Assembly (NCBI RefSeq): GCF_003626595.1
Contig: NZ_RBAK01000009.1
Coordinates: forward strand, 124,001 to 188,000
Direction: 5' to 3'
Length of the DNA stretch: 64,000 bases
DNA from: Micromonospora endolithica
GTDB lineage: Bacteria; Actinomycetota; Actinomycetes; Mycobacteriales; Micromonosporaceae
How positions within the stretch are numbered: position 1 is the first letter of the stretch; every line of letters starts with the position of its first letter. Shown in pieces: positions 1 to 8,748 of this stretch. The position numbers and the translations under genes are program-made. Under the pieces are notes generated by a model. That model searched no databases and was not told the DNA's origin. It saw nothing but the letters and a program-made list of their open reading frames with translations.

Positions 1-486
1 GTCCAGGGCGTCCTCGGCGGCCGGTCCGGTGGTGAGCAGGTCGGTGAGCCAACCGTGCCCGGGCAACCGGCCGTAGGGCTGGATGTCGATCCACGGCCGC
101 AGCACGAACGCCCGCAGGTGCGCCCGGGGATGCGGCAGGGTCAGTTCCGCGGCGTCGCTGAGCACCGGCTCGTCGTCCGCGCCCCACACCACGATGACGT
201 CGACGTCGAGGGTGCGGGGGCCGAAGCGCCGCGCGGGGTCGCGCTCACGACCCGCCGCGCGCTCCGCGCTCCGGGCCCGCTCCAGCCAGTCGTACGGCCC
301 GGCGTCCGGATCCTCCGCCAGCAGCACGGCGTTGAGGTACGCGGGCTGCCCGGCGTCCCCCCACGGTGGAGTCTCGTACACCCCGGAGACCACCCGGACG
401 GCGTCGCCGAGCGTCGCCACCGCGGAGCGCAGGTGACCCAGCCGGTCGCCGAGGTTGCTGCCCAGCGCGAGGACGGCCCGGCTCAC
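1..486 (-). CDS. folK: 2-amino-4-hydroxy-6-hydroxymethyldihydropteridine pyrophosphokinase (3' end cut by window edge)
   Basis: FolK transfers pyrophosphate from ATP to 6-hydroxymethyl-7,8-dihydropterin, the step before dihydropteroate synthase in folate synthesis, in the cytoplasm. The reverse strand reads from a GTG at 486 with the family signatures LGSNLGDR near the N-terminus, a YETPPWG segment, and LPHPRAHLRAFVL with the conserved PHPR near residue 117. The 162 codons visible run in frame to base 1, so only the last few residues are missing; the family is usually 160-180 residues. The GTG start shares 4 nt (GTGA) with the folB stop, so this is the third gene of a folP-folB-folK operon with coupled translation. 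The truncation comes from the window and is not a mutation. Confidence 0.93.
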   Translation of the reverse strand, partial: MSRAVLALGSNLGDRLGHLRSAVATLGDAVRVVSGVYETPPWGDAGQPAYLNAVLLAEDPDAGPYDWLERARSAERAAGRERDPARRFGPRTLDVDVIVVWGADDEPVLSDAAELTLPHPRAHLRAFVLRPWIDIQPYGRLPGHGWLTDLLTTGPAAEDALD

Positions 487-848
487 CGGTCACGCGTCCG
501 GGTCAGGGTGACGGCCACGTCGGTGAAGGCGTGCGGGACGGGGGCCTCCGGTTTGTGCACGGTCACCGTCGCGGCGCGGACCCGCTGGTCGGCGAGGCAG
601 ACGGTGAGCAGCCGGTCGGCCAGCGTCTCGATCAGGTTGACCGGTTCCCCGGTGACGACCGCGACCAGACGCTCGGCCAGTTCGCCGTAGTGCACGGTGT
701 CGGCCACGTCGTCCGAGCGGGCGGCCGGGCGCAGGTCCAGTTCCAGGACGGCGTCGACGACGAAGTCCTGGCCCCGCTCGCGTTCGAAGTCGTACACCCC
801 GTGCCGGCCGTGCGCCCGTAGGCCGGTCAGTTCGATCCGGTCGTTCAC
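483..848 (-). CDS. folB: dihydroneopterin aldolase
   Basis: FolB cleaves 7,8-dihydroneopterin to 6-hydroxymethyl-dihydropterin and glycolaldehyde in the folate pathway. The 121-residue product matches the usual size. It shows the N-terminal LTGLRAHGRHGVYDFERERGQ segment typical of the family (G-x-H-G-V followed by E), a central ALELDLRP-like strand, the NLIETLADRL helix and the C-terminal VHKPEAPVPHAF segment with the catalytic-loop KPxAP. Its GTG start at 848 overlaps the folP stop by 4 nt (GTGA) and its TGA overlaps the folK start in the same way. All three genes are therefore translationally coupled. Confidence 0.94.
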   Translation of the reverse strand: MNDRIELTGLRAHGRHGVYDFERERGQDFVVDAVLELDLRPAARSDDVADTVHYGELAERLVAVVTGEPVNLIETLADRLLTVCLADQRVRAATVTVHKPEAPVPHAFTDVAVTLTRTRDR

Positions 849-1735
849 CGTTCTCCTCCGGGCGCGGCGGTCGGGGTCGGCACCGGCCGCCCGGCGGACG
901 CCAGGCGGGGGCGACCGGTGGCCTGCCACACCGCCAGCGCGTCCACCGTGGCTCGCACGTCGTGCACGCGTACCCCCCAGGCACCCGCCGCCACCGCGAG
1001 CAGGCTGGTGGCGACGGTCGCCGCCTCGCGTCCCCCGGTCGGCCGGGGGGTGCCGTCCGGGCCGGCCAGGAGCCGACCCAGGTAGGACTTCCGGCTCGCC
1101 GCGAACAGCAGCGGGAAGCCGAGGTCGAGCAGCTCCGGCAGGCGGGCGCTGAGCTCCCAGTTGTGCTCCGCGGTCTTGGCGAAGCCCAGGCCCGGGTCGA
1201 CGACGATGCGGTCGGCGGGCACGCCGGCGCGCAGCGCCTCGTCGGCCCGCGCGGCCAGTTCTCCACGCACGTCGGCCACGACATCGCCGTACCGGGCCAG
1301 CTCCCCCATCCGGCGGGAGTGGCCGCGCCAGTGCATGAGCACCCACGGGCAGCCGGCGTCCCGGACCACCCGGGCCATGTCCGGGTCGGCGAGCCCACCG
1401 GAGACGTCGTTGACCACGACCGCCCCGGCGGTGAGCGCCGCCGCGGCGACCGAGGCCCGGCTGGTGTCGATGCTGACCGGCACCCCGGCCGCGGCCAGCG
1501 CCCGGACCACCGGCAGAACCCGGGCGGCCTCGGTGTCCGCGTCCACCCGGTCGGCACCGGGCCGGGTCGACTCGCCGCCGACGTCGACCAGGTGGGCGCC
1601 CTCGGCCCGCAGCCGCACGCCGTGTCCGACGGCGGCGTCCAGGTCCGCGTACCGTCCGCCGTCGGAGAAGGAATCCGGCGTGACGTTGAGGACGCCCATC
1701 ACCACCGGGGCCGCGGCCCGTACCAGATCGGTCAC
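845..1735 (-). CDS. folP: dihydropteroate synthase
   Basis: FolP condenses 6-hydroxymethyl-dihydropterin pyrophosphate with p-aminobenzoate to dihydropteroate, and is the sulfonamide target. The 296-residue TIM-barrel protein carries GVLNVTPDSFSDGG near residues 13-26, DVGGESTRPGA, SIDTSRA, VNDVSGG, DPGLGFAKTAEHN and the C-terminal RVHDV, all diagnostic. The GTG at 1735 was chosen because the family begins just before MGVLNVTPDSF and because a TACGGT -10 hexamer ends 6 nt upstream of it, which suggests a leaderless transcript. It is the first gene of folP-folB-folK. In mycobacteria folE lies directly upstream of folP; here the two are about 13 kb apart. Confidence 0.94.
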   Translation of the reverse strand: MTDLVRAAAPVVMGVLNVTPDSFSDGGRYADLDAAVGHGVRLRAEGAHLVDVGGESTRPGADRVDADTEAARVLPVVRALAAAGVPVSIDTSRASVAAAALTAGAVVVNDVSGGLADPDMARVVRDAGCPWVLMHWRGHSRRMGELARYGDVVADVRGELAARADEALRAGVPADRIVVDPGLGFAKTAEHNWELSARLPELLDLGFPLLFAASRKSYLGRLLAGPDGTPRPTGGREAATVATSLLAVAAGAWGVRVHDVRATVDALAVWQATGRPRLASAGRPVPTPTAAPGGER

Positions 1736-2077
1736 GACTAGACCGTACCGGTCGCCTCCGGCGGCCCCGAACGGCCCGGCCGAGGGTGCTGACATGCCAA
1801 TTGGAACAGGTGTACGATCGGTCGTCCGGGTCGAACCGGGCAGACTCTTCGCGGCTTGTCGCAAACAGTGGGTGCCCGTACGCTTTGGAATTGCCCGGCA
1901 TCGAGATGGCGAAGCCTGGAGGGAGGGCCGAAGCGGGAAAATCCGCCCAAAGCTCGCCACTGACCGTGGCGGGTGACGAACGCAGCGTCGCCAACGCTGC
2001 GCAGAGTGAGCACCATTCCCGCCAGGCATGCCTAATGCACCACGCGGCTGCGCCGGCCGCGACTTGGGGAGGTTCCA
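1736..2077. promoter_or_regulatory. divergent intergenic region, folP and secretion-island side
   Basis: This 342-nt stretch has no convincing gene. On the minus strand it holds the folP -10 hexamer TACGGT at 1742-1747. Toward the plus-strand cluster it contains a short hairpin (CGCAGCG at 1981-1987, CGCTGCG at 1995-2001, loop of 7) and a strong Shine-Dalgarno GGGGAGG at about 2067 before the GTG at 2078. It is slightly less GC-rich than the flanking genes. I could not assign a plus-strand -35/-10 pair with confidence. Confidence 0.4.
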
Positions 2078-2392
2078 GTGATCGCCATCGAGCTGATGGA
2101 GACGGCGTCGTCCGGCGTCGCCCATGCGCTCTCCACCCTGGCGTCGGCGCCACTCGCCGAGCCGGCGCCGAAGGGCATCGACACCGAGGGCGTCGTCACC
2201 TTCTTCGCCAGCAAGATCGCGCCGATCCTGCTGGCCGTGCTGGGCGTGATCTTCATCGGTCGGGCCAGCCGGGGTGAGATCTCCAAGGTCCTGACCAGTT
2301 CCGCGATCGCCATCGTCGGGCTGGCCTTCATCGCCGGGGCCGCCACACTGTTCTTCATCGGCGACTACCTGATCGACCTGATCTTCGAATAG
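2078..2392 (+). CDS. small two-helix membrane protein, VirB2/TrbC- or TcpD-like position in a T4SS-like cluster
   Basis: A 104-residue protein with an acidic/alanine-rich N-terminal half and two hydrophobic segments at about residues 46-64 (ASKIAPILLAVLGVIFIG) and 74-98, separated by a short basic turn GRASRGE. The size, two-helix layout and position as first gene before PrgI and VirB4 homologues resemble VirB2/TrbC pilins or the TcpD membrane subunit of clostridial pCW3. No diagnostic motif proves either. The GTG start follows a strong GGGGAGG Shine-Dalgarno. It is likely co-transcribed with the next gene, 13 nt downstream. The role as channel or pilus subunit is inferred from neighbours only. 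Confidence 0.6.
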   Translation: MIAIELMETASSGVAHALSTLASAPLAEPAPKGIDTEGVVTFFASKIAPILLAVLGVIFIGRASRGEISKVLTSSAIAIVGLAFIAGAATLFFIGDYLIDLIFE

Positions 2393-2405
2393 GCGCGGGC
2401 ACGAG

Positions 2406-2768
2406 ATGCGGCTGCGCACCGACGACGACATCTACCGGGCCCGCCTGGTCTACCTCGGGCCGCCCGGCTACACCCTTCCGGTCCACCTGCCGTACGCCCA
2501 GTACGGGCTGTTCATGCTGCTCGTCCCCCTCTACATGTTCATCCACTGGCTGTTCACGTTCCAGGTCGAGCTTTTCCCCGCCTGGGAGATCGCGCTCGCC
2601 ATCGTGAGCACCTCTTTCATCTTCCGGTACGTCGATCCGGACCGGCCGGCGCGGATGGTGATCCGCACCGCGCTGACCGACTGGCGGCGCACCCGGGAGC
2701 CGGCCACCGAGCTACGGGATCCCCGTCTGGTCGGCAGCCGGATCAGGATCCGGGAGGAACTGGCATGA
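2406..2768 (+). CDS. PrgI/TcpE-family membrane protein
   Basis: A 120-residue membrane protein with two adjacent hydrophobic segments at about residues 30-50 (GLFMLLVPLYMFIHWLF) and 56-75 (WEIALAIVSTSFIFRY), then a basic cytoplasmic tail containing DWRR. This layout, plus an immediately following VirB4 ATPase, is the hallmark of PrgI/TcpE proteins of Gram-positive type IV secretion systems, where the protein recruits or anchors the ATPase. The start ATG at 2406 lies 13 nt after the upstream stop. The family name rests on architecture and gene order and was not checked by profile search. Confidence 0.68.
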   Translation: MRLRTDDDIYRARLVYLGPPGYTLPVHLPYAQYGLFMLLVPLYMFIHWLFTFQVELFPAWEIALAIVSTSFIFRYVDPDRPARMVIRTALTDWRRTREPATELRDPRLVGSRIRIREELA

Positions 2769-2802
2769 CCAGGCAGTGGAACGACGCGGGTGAGGCGGTC
2801 GC

Positions 2803-5800
2803 ATGAGTCGCTCCTCCACGCCGGGCTCCCCGGCCGGCCGTCCGGCCGCGCCGCACGGTGACCGTACGCGTTCGTACGACTACCCGGACGATCCGCAGCT
2901 GGACGAGGTCGTGCTCGACCAGGCGCTGGTGACCACGCCCGGCCAGGGCGGTGTCGGCGTCTTCCAGGCGCCCCGGCCGGTGCAGCGCCGGACCCCGCCG
3001 GCCGAACCAAAACCGTCCACCCTGGACAGCGCCGACATCGACTCTCCCTTCCTCGACCTGTTCGGCGGGACCCGTCCGGGTGCCGCCCGCCCGGCGGCGC
3101 CGGCCCGCGCACCCCGCGAGCAGCGGGCCATCCCGCAGCAGCCGAGCAACGGTGCCCCGGCTCCCGCCGCCCGGGTCGACGCGCCGACCACGCGCGTCGA
3201 GGCCCCGCCCGCCCGGCTCGACGCCCCGCCCCCCCGGCTCGACGCGTCACCCGCCCGGCTCGACGCGCCACCGCCGTCGCCCCGGCAGCCGGCGCCGCCG
3301 GCCGAGGGGGCCGAGGGAATCCGCTCCGCCGAGCCGCCCCGGCGGATCCAGACCCCGCCGTCGTACGCCCGGGACGCCTCCCCCACGAGTGCACCCCCGG
3401 TCGAACCGGCACCCCGGACCCCGCCGGCCGCCGGCCCCGACCCGGACGACGAGGGACACCCGGCGACCGGCGCCCCGGGCCGTACCGCCCGGGTGCCGCA
3501 CCAGGCCGACAACCGGCGACCGGCGATCGGGCCGCCCACCGAGGAGCCCGACCGGGCCGAACGGCCGCCCCGACGCGGCGTGGCACCGGAGCGTACGCCC
3601 GGCCGCGAGGTCACCGCGCCACGCCAGCGCACGGCCGGCCGCCGTGACCGGCCCGTCCAGCCGGTGCGGGTCAAGCCTCCGAAGATCAAGTTCGGTGACC
3701 GCGACCCGGCCGTCGAACTGGCCATCACCGAGATCGCCGGTCACCTGACCTTCACCCCCAACACCGTCACCGCGTGGTACTGGCTGCCCGAGGTCCGGTG
3801 GGCCTTCCGCCCGGACGCCGAGCGGGAGGCGCTGCTCTCGGCGATCTCCGAGCAGTACGCGGGACTGGCCGGCTTCCGGCTGCACCTGCGCCGGACCACC
3901 CGCCCGTTCCCCGCCGACGAGTGGGCCCGCACCATCGACGCGCACACCGCCGCACCGCTGCCCGACGTGCCGGGCACCACGGGCTGGGCCGACCACCTGG
4001 TCGCCGCGCAGCGGCACCTGCTGTCGGTCAACCACGCCGAGGGACAGACCTACCTGGGGGTCACCTTCGCCCGAAGGTCACTCGGCGACTCGCTCACCGA
4101 ACGACTGCTGCGCACCTTCGGACGCGGCGTCGCCGAGGGCGAGCGGCGCAAGCTCGGCCGCACCGTCGAGCAGTTCGACGAGGTGCTCGGCGCGTTCGGC
4201 ATGCGCGGACGGCGGGTCAGCGCCCAGGAGTTGGAGTGGTTGCTCTACCGGTCGGTCGCGCTGTGCATGGCACCGCCCGGCACCCTCGGCCCGGTCACCG
4301 ACGGACGCTGGGACCGGGGTGACCTGCTGGCCCTCACCGAGCAGGTCGAGCGTTACCGCACCCCGTACGGCTCCACGGTCAAGCTGGTCAACCGGATGAC
4401 CGGTGAGGAACGGCACGTGGCGGTGCTCGCCGTGGGCCGGATGGAGCCACTGGAGATCCCCGAGCGGCACGAACCCTGGCTGCACTTCCACGAGCGGCTG
4501 CCCTGGCCGATGGAGATCTCCACCCGGGTCGACATCCTCGGCTCCGGCGACTCCTTCCGGAACCTGGAGCACCGGCTGCGGATGATCCGGTCCCAGCAGC
4601 TCGACTACGCCGAGCACGGCATCGACGCCCCGCCCGAGCTGGAACGGCTGGCCAAGCGGGCGCTGGTGATCGGCGACGAGATGACCACCGGCCTGCCGGT
4701 GGACTCCGCCCGCGCCCACGGCTGGCACCGGATCGCCGTCGGCGGACGCACCCGCGAGGAGTGCCTGGAACGGGCCCGCCGGCTGATCCAGCTCTACTCG
4801 CGGGAGCTGCGGGTCTCCCTCCAGCACCCGAAGAACCAGGACTGGCTGGCCCGCGAGTTCATCCCCGGCGAGCCCATCGCCAACACCGGGTACGTTCGGC
4901 GGATGCCGGTCAACCTGCTGGCCGCGGCCCTGCCGCAGGCCGCCTCCACCGTCGGCGACCGGCGGGGTGACCTGATCGGACGTACCGCCGGGACCTGCCG
5001 CCGGCCGGTCTTCCTCGACCTGCACTTCCCGATGGAGGTCCGGGAACGCTCCGGGCTCGCGGTCTTCGTCGCCGAACCGGGCGGTGGCAAGTCGACCCTG
5101 CTCGGCGCCCTGGGCTACCTCGCCGCCCGGCGCGGAGTGCAGGTGACCCTGCTCGACCCGTCCGGCCCGCTCGCCCGCCTCTGCGCGATGCCGGAGCTGC
5201 GCCCGTACGCCCGGGTGCTCAACCTGACCGGGTCCGAACACGGCACCCTCGCGCCGTACTCGCTGATCCCCACCCCGCTGCGCAGCGAGTTCGGCGCCGG
5301 CGCCCCGGGCGACCGGGAGTTCGAGATCGCGGTCTCCAACGCCCGGGCCGAGCGGCGGATGCTCGTCCAGGACATCTGCATGATGCTGGTGCCGCCGCAG
5401 GTGGCCCGGGAGGCGTCCACCGCGACCCTGTTCCGCCACGCCGTACGCCAGGTGCCGGCCGAAGAGACGTCCACACTGGACGACGTGGTCACCTGCCTCG
5501 CCCAGCTCGACGACGACGCCGGGCGGGAACTGGCGAACCTGCTGCTGGACACCGCCGAGATGCCGCTGGCGATGCTCTTCTTCGGCCGGCCGCCGGAGGG
5601 GCTGCTCGGTGCCGACGCCGCCCTCACCGTGATCACCATGGCCGGGCTGCGGCTGCCCGACCTGAAGATCGAGCGCGAGTACTGGTCGGCCGAGGAGGCG
5701 CTCGCCCTGCCGATGCTGCACACCGCGCACCGACTCGCCGTCCGCCGTTGTTACGGCGGGTCGATGTCGTCCCGCAAGCTCGTCGGCCTGGACGAGGCCC

Positions 5801-6246
5801 ACTTCATGGAGGGCTGGCGCTCCGGCCGGTCCTTCCTAGTCCGGCTCGCCCGCGACTCCCGCAAGTGGAACCTGGCCGCGCTGGTCGCCTCGCAGAACCC
5901 GAAGGACATCCTCGGCCTCGACGTGCAGAACCTGGTCTCCACCGTCTTCGTCGGCCGGATCGCCGAGGACGCCGAGATCGCCTCCGAGGCCCTGCGTCTG
6001 CTGCGCGTACCGGTCAACGACGGCTACGAGGCGACCCTGGCCTCCCTCTCCACCGCCGACGCCACCTCCGCCACCCGACTCGGCTTCCGCGAGTTCGTGA
6101 TGCGCGACGTCGACGGGCGGGTGCAGAAGGTACGCGTCGACGTCTCGTACGTCGACGGCCTGCTGGACTACCTGGACACCACACCGGCGGCCATCGCCGC
6201 GGCGGCCGGGGTGCTGCCGTCCGTCCTACCGGATCTGGAGGCGTGA
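2803..6246 (+). CDS. VirB4/TcpF-type secretion ATPase with long proline-rich N-terminus
   Basis: A 1147-residue VirB4-family ATPase, expected to power a type IV secretion-like channel at the cytoplasmic membrane face. Walker A is EPGGGKSTLLG near residue 765 and Walker B is LVGLDEAHF near residue 990, with a late SQNPKDI motif typical of the family. The first roughly 290 residues are low-complexity, rich in Pro, Ala and Arg, and include five tandem heptad-like units of the type ARLDAPP (nt 3172-3276). This extension is absent from typical VirB4 proteins. The ATG at 2803 follows a GGTGAGG Shine-Dalgarno. The next gene starts 1 nt after the stop. No VirD4 coupling protein or relaxase lies nearby. 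Confidence 0.85.
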   Translation: MSRSSTPGSPAGRPAAPHGDRTRSYDYPDDPQLDEVVLDQALVTTPGQGGVGVFQAPRPVQRRTPPAEPKPSTLDSADIDSPFLDLFGGTRPGAARPAAPARAPREQRAIPQQPSNGAPAPAARVDAPTTRVEAPPARLDAPPPRLDASPARLDAPPPSPRQPAPPAEGAEGIRSAEPPRRIQTPPSYARDASPTSAPPVEPAPRTPPAAGPDPDDEGHPATGAPGRTARVPHQADNRRPAIGPPTEEPDRAERPPRRGVAPERTPGREVTAPRQRTAGRRDRPVQPVRVKPPKIKFGDRDPAVELAITEIAGHLTFTPNTVTAWYWLPEVRWAFRPDAEREALLSAISEQYAGLAGFRLHLRRTTRPFPADEWARTIDAHTAAPLPDVPGTTGWADHLVAAQRHLLSVNHAEGQTYLGVTFARRSLGDSLTERLLRTFGRGVAEGERRKLGRTVEQFDEVLGAFGMRGRRVSAQELEWLLYRSVALCMAPPGTLGPVTDGRWDRGDLLALTEQVERYRTPYGSTVKLVNRMTGEERHVAVLAVGRMEPLEIPERHEPWLHFHERLPWPMEISTRVDILGSGDSFRNLEHRLRMIRSQQLDYAEHGIDAPPELERLAKRALVIGDEMTTGLPVDSARAHGWHRIAVGGRTREECLERARRLIQLYSRELRVSLQHPKNQDWLAREFIPGEPIANTGYVRRMPVNLLAAALPQAASTVGDRRGDLIGRTAGTCRRPVFLDLHFPMEVRERSGLAVFVAEPGGGKSTLLGALGYLAARRGVQVTLLDPSGPLARLCAMPELRPYARVLNLTGSEHGTLAPYSLIPTPLRSEFGAGAPGDREFEIAVSNARAERRMLVQDICMMLVPPQVAREASTATLFRHAVRQVPAEETSTLDDVVTCLAQLDDDAGRELANLLLDTAEMPLAMLFFGRPPEGLLGADAALTVITMAGLRLPDLKIEREYWSAEEALALPMLHTAHRLAVRRCYGGSMSSRKLVGLDEAHFMEGWRSGRSFLVRLARDSRKWNLAALVASQNPKDILGLDVQNLVSTVFVGRIAEDAEIASEALRLLRVPVNDGYEATLASLSTADATSATRLGFREFVMRDVDGRVQKVRVDVSYVDGLLDYLDTTPAAIAAAAGVLPSVLPDLEA
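3172..3276 (+). repeat. in-frame 21-bp tandem repeats in the VirB4-like gene
   Basis: About five degenerate 21-nt units, of the type CCCGCCCGGCTCGACGCSCC, encode successive seven-residue blocks (ARVDAPT, TRVEAPP, ARLDAPP, PRLDASP, ARLDAPP). The array stays in frame, so copy number can change without frameshift. It lies in the disordered N-terminal extension. Confidence 0.7.
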
Positions 6247-6247
6247 C

Positions 6248-8194
6248 ATGGCCGGGGCCCGAGCACGGACCGCGGCGCTGCTGCTCGCCCTCGGCGTCCT
6301 GGCCGGAGCCACCATCAGCTGGCCGGCGGTCGGGGCGAGTGCGGCACCGGTCGTCACCCAGGCTCCCGGCGACCTCTGCACCACCCAGGAGTGGCAGGCC
6401 GACTTCCGCGCCTGCGTGGCCAAACTGAAGGACGTCGCCGAGGACGACGTCAAGTGCCGGAACGCGCCCACGCCGACCACACCGGACTCCGGCCTCGCCG
6501 GCTGGTTCGCCTCCCGCCCCGACTCCGCCAAGCAGTCCGGCCCGAAGGGCTTCTACAGCGACTACGGGTACGCGGGGTACAGCTACAGCACCTACGACGT
6601 GGACACCGGCTGCGCGACCGCGGTCCTGCACCCCGACTACAAGTTCACCAACACGGTGGCCAACGGCGAGTTCATGATCGCCACGGCGATCGTGGGCGCC
6701 TCCAACGCCCTGCGTGAGCGAGCCTGGGACCCGCGCTCCATGTGGGGCTGGGCGGATCCTCTGGTGGACCAGGCGACCAAGGCCGTCTACCAGAAGGTGT
6801 TCAGCGTCTTCGGCATCGTCACCCTGTGCGTCGTCGGGCTCTACCTGCTCTGGCGCTCCCGTCAGTCGGACATGAGCAACGCGATGACGACCGCCGGCTG
6901 GGCCCTCCTGGTCATGGTGGCGGTGACCGCCCTGGCCGCGTGGCCGGTCAAGTCCGCCAACATCGCCGACGGAACGCTCGTCACCACACTCGGTGTGGTC
7001 CATGACGCCGTCGGACCAGCCTCCAAAGACGTCCCCCCGGAGAAGTGCGCACTGCCGAGCCCCGACGCTTGCAAAGACAAGCGACCGCCTGCGGTTCGGG
7101 CCAGCGACACCGCCACCGAGTCGATGCTGTACCGCAACTGGCTGCGGGGCGTGCTCGGCTCGGCGGACAGTGAGACCGCCAAGAAGTACGGCCCCGCGCT
7201 CTACGACGCCAAGTCGCTCTCCTGGGAGGAGTCGGAGAAGCTCCGGTCCAACCCCGCGACCCGGGAAGCGACCATCAAGGCCAAGCAGCAGCAGTGGGCG
7301 CGGGTGGCGCAGCAGATCGAGCAGGAGGACCCGGAGGCCTACGAGTACCTCCAGGGCGTCCGGGACATGGATCGGGTGGGCGCCGGCTTCATCGCGGTGC
7401 TCGCCTCGGTGCTGTTCGCGATGTTCGACCTCACCGCCTCGCTGCTGGTGCTGCTCGGATTCCTGATCTTCCGCTGGGCGGTGATCGCCGCGCCGATCCT
7501 CGGCACGGTGGGCCTACTGCGTCCGGCCAGCGCCGGTCTCCGGCGGCTCGGCAACGCCGTGGTCGCCGCCGTCTTCAACATCGCCATCTTCGGCACCGGC
7601 GCGGCTATCTACCTGTTCGCGGTCGACCTCATCATGAGTACGCCGACCCTGCCCGGCTGGCTCCAGGTGGTGCTGGTCTGGCTCTGCGGCGTGGTGGGGT
7701 GGCTGCTGCTGCGTCCGTACCGACGCATCACCCAACTGGGTGGCAAGGACAGTTCCGAGGCGGTCAGCTCGGCCGGCTCCTGGCACCGCCGCTTCTTCCG
7801 CGACATGCGGACCGCGGCACGTCTGGACGTGGCGGAACCGGGTGGCACCGCCGAACCGGCACGGGGGCGGCGGCAGGTCGTCGCGGAGCAGACCACCCTG
7901 CGACCCGAGGCCCGCCGGGAGGACCCGGCACACGCTGGCACCTCGCTCTCCCCCTCCGGGGGCGGCGAGCGGGAGCGACCGGACGGCCGTGAACGGACCG
8001 AGAACAACGCCCCGGCGGACGAGGAGCGATCTGCTCCACGTCCGGTCGCCCCCCGGCCCCGACGCCGACAGGCGGCCGGTTGGACCGAGCCGGACGTACC
8101 GGAGGAGAACCCCTCCTTCGTCATCTACCGGCCCGGATCGGCCGAGCGCGAACCGGAGCGACCGACCCCCCGGGTCCGCTCCGAGGCACGGTGA
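6248..8194 (+). CDS. polytopic VirB6/TcpH-like membrane protein
   Basis: A 648-residue membrane protein. Residues 1-34 look like a signal peptide. A periplasm-like Cys-containing segment follows, then a hydrophobic helix near 180-200, another near 215-235, and a cluster of helices at about 375-490 (AGFIAVLASVLFAMFDLTAS and following). The C-terminal ~150 residues are hydrophilic, charged and probably disordered. This layout and its position right after VirB4 fit the VirB6/TrbL/TcpH scaffold that forms the inner channel of Gram-positive T4SS. It starts 1 nt after the VirB4 stop and its TGA overlaps the next GTG by 4 nt. Functional assignment is by architecture and context. Confidence 0.65.
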   Translation: MAGARARTAALLLALGVLAGATISWPAVGASAAPVVTQAPGDLCTTQEWQADFRACVAKLKDVAEDDVKCRNAPTPTTPDSGLAGWFASRPDSAKQSGPKGFYSDYGYAGYSYSTYDVDTGCATAVLHPDYKFTNTVANGEFMIATAIVGASNALRERAWDPRSMWGWADPLVDQATKAVYQKVFSVFGIVTLCVVGLYLLWRSRQSDMSNAMTTAGWALLVMVAVTALAAWPVKSANIADGTLVTTLGVVHDAVGPASKDVPPEKCALPSPDACKDKRPPAVRASDTATESMLYRNWLRGVLGSADSETAKKYGPALYDAKSLSWEESEKLRSNPATREATIKAKQQQWARVAQQIEQEDPEAYEYLQGVRDMDRVGAGFIAVLASVLFAMFDLTASLLVLLGFLIFRWAVIAAPILGTVGLLRPASAGLRRLGNAVVAAVFNIAIFGTGAAIYLFAVDLIMSTPTLPGWLQVVLVWLCGVVGWLLLRPYRRITQLGGKDSSEAVSSAGSWHRRFFRDMRTAARLDVAEPGGTAEPARGRRQVVAEQTTLRPEARREDPAHAGTSLSPSGGGERERPDGRERTENNAPADEERSAPRPVAPRPRRRQAAGWTEPDVPEENPSFVIYRPGSAEREPERPTPRVRSEAR

Positions 8195-8748
8195 GTGCGG
8201 TGCGACGGGCAATCGAGTTCCTCCTCACCCGGGTCCTGCGGTCCCGGTTGGGCATCGCGGTCCTCCTCGCCGTCGTGGTGTTCGGCGTGATCGGAGCGGC
8301 TCGCCTGGTCAGTGGACCCGGTGACCCGTCCACCGGGCTCAGCAACCGTCCGAGTCGCCCGATCACCACGGTCGCCCCGACCGCCGGCGACGACGGCCTG
8401 ATCGCCACGCCCACCCCGCCCGACCCGGTCACCCGGGAGGGCGAACTGACCCCGGAACAGACCGCCGAGAAGTTCGTGACGGCGTGGCTCGGCCGGCCGG
8501 GCATGACCGCTGAGCAGTGGCACGCCGGCATGCGCCCACTCTCCACGCCCGCGCTGACCGACAAGCTGGCCGGTGCGGATCCGGCCGGAGTGCCGGCCGC
8601 GCAGATCGGCGACGAGATCACCCTTCAGCCTCGGACCGAGGCGTTCGTCGAGGCGTTGGTCCCGCTGGACAGCGGGCGACTGCGACTGGAACTGGTGGCA
8701 CCGGAGGGACGGTGGCTGGTGGACGCGGTGGACTGGGAGCAGGAATGA
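8191..8748 (+). CDS. bitopic membrane protein of the T4SS-like cluster (VirB8/TcpC-like position)
   Basis: A 185-residue protein with one N-terminal membrane helix at about residues 18-38 (GIAVLLAVVVFGVIGAARL), a Pro/Thr-rich linker, and a soluble C-terminal domain of about 110 residues that starts at ELTPEQTAEKFVTAWLG. That soluble part has an NTF2-like look (alpha helix with FVTAWL, later strands ending in WLVDAVDWEQE). VirB8 and TcpC also use an NTF2-fold domain behind one helix, so a VirB8-like role is plausible but unproven. The GTG at 8191 is preferred because it overlaps the upstream TGA (GTGA); the stop overlaps the next ATG (ATGA). Confidence 0.6.
   Translation: MSAVRRAIEFLLTRVLRSRLGIAVLLAVVVFGVIGAARLVSGPGDPSTGLSNRPSRPITTVAPTAGDDGLIATPTPPDPVTREGELTPEQTAEKFVTAWLGRPGMTAEQWHAGMRPLSTPALTDKLAGADPAGVPAAQIGDEITLQPRTEAFVEALVPLDSGRLRLELVAPEGRWLVDAVDWEQE

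Noticed and set aside
1..486. folK as a truncated pseudogene
   Set aside because: The frame is intact up to the window edge, with all motifs; the cut is artificial.
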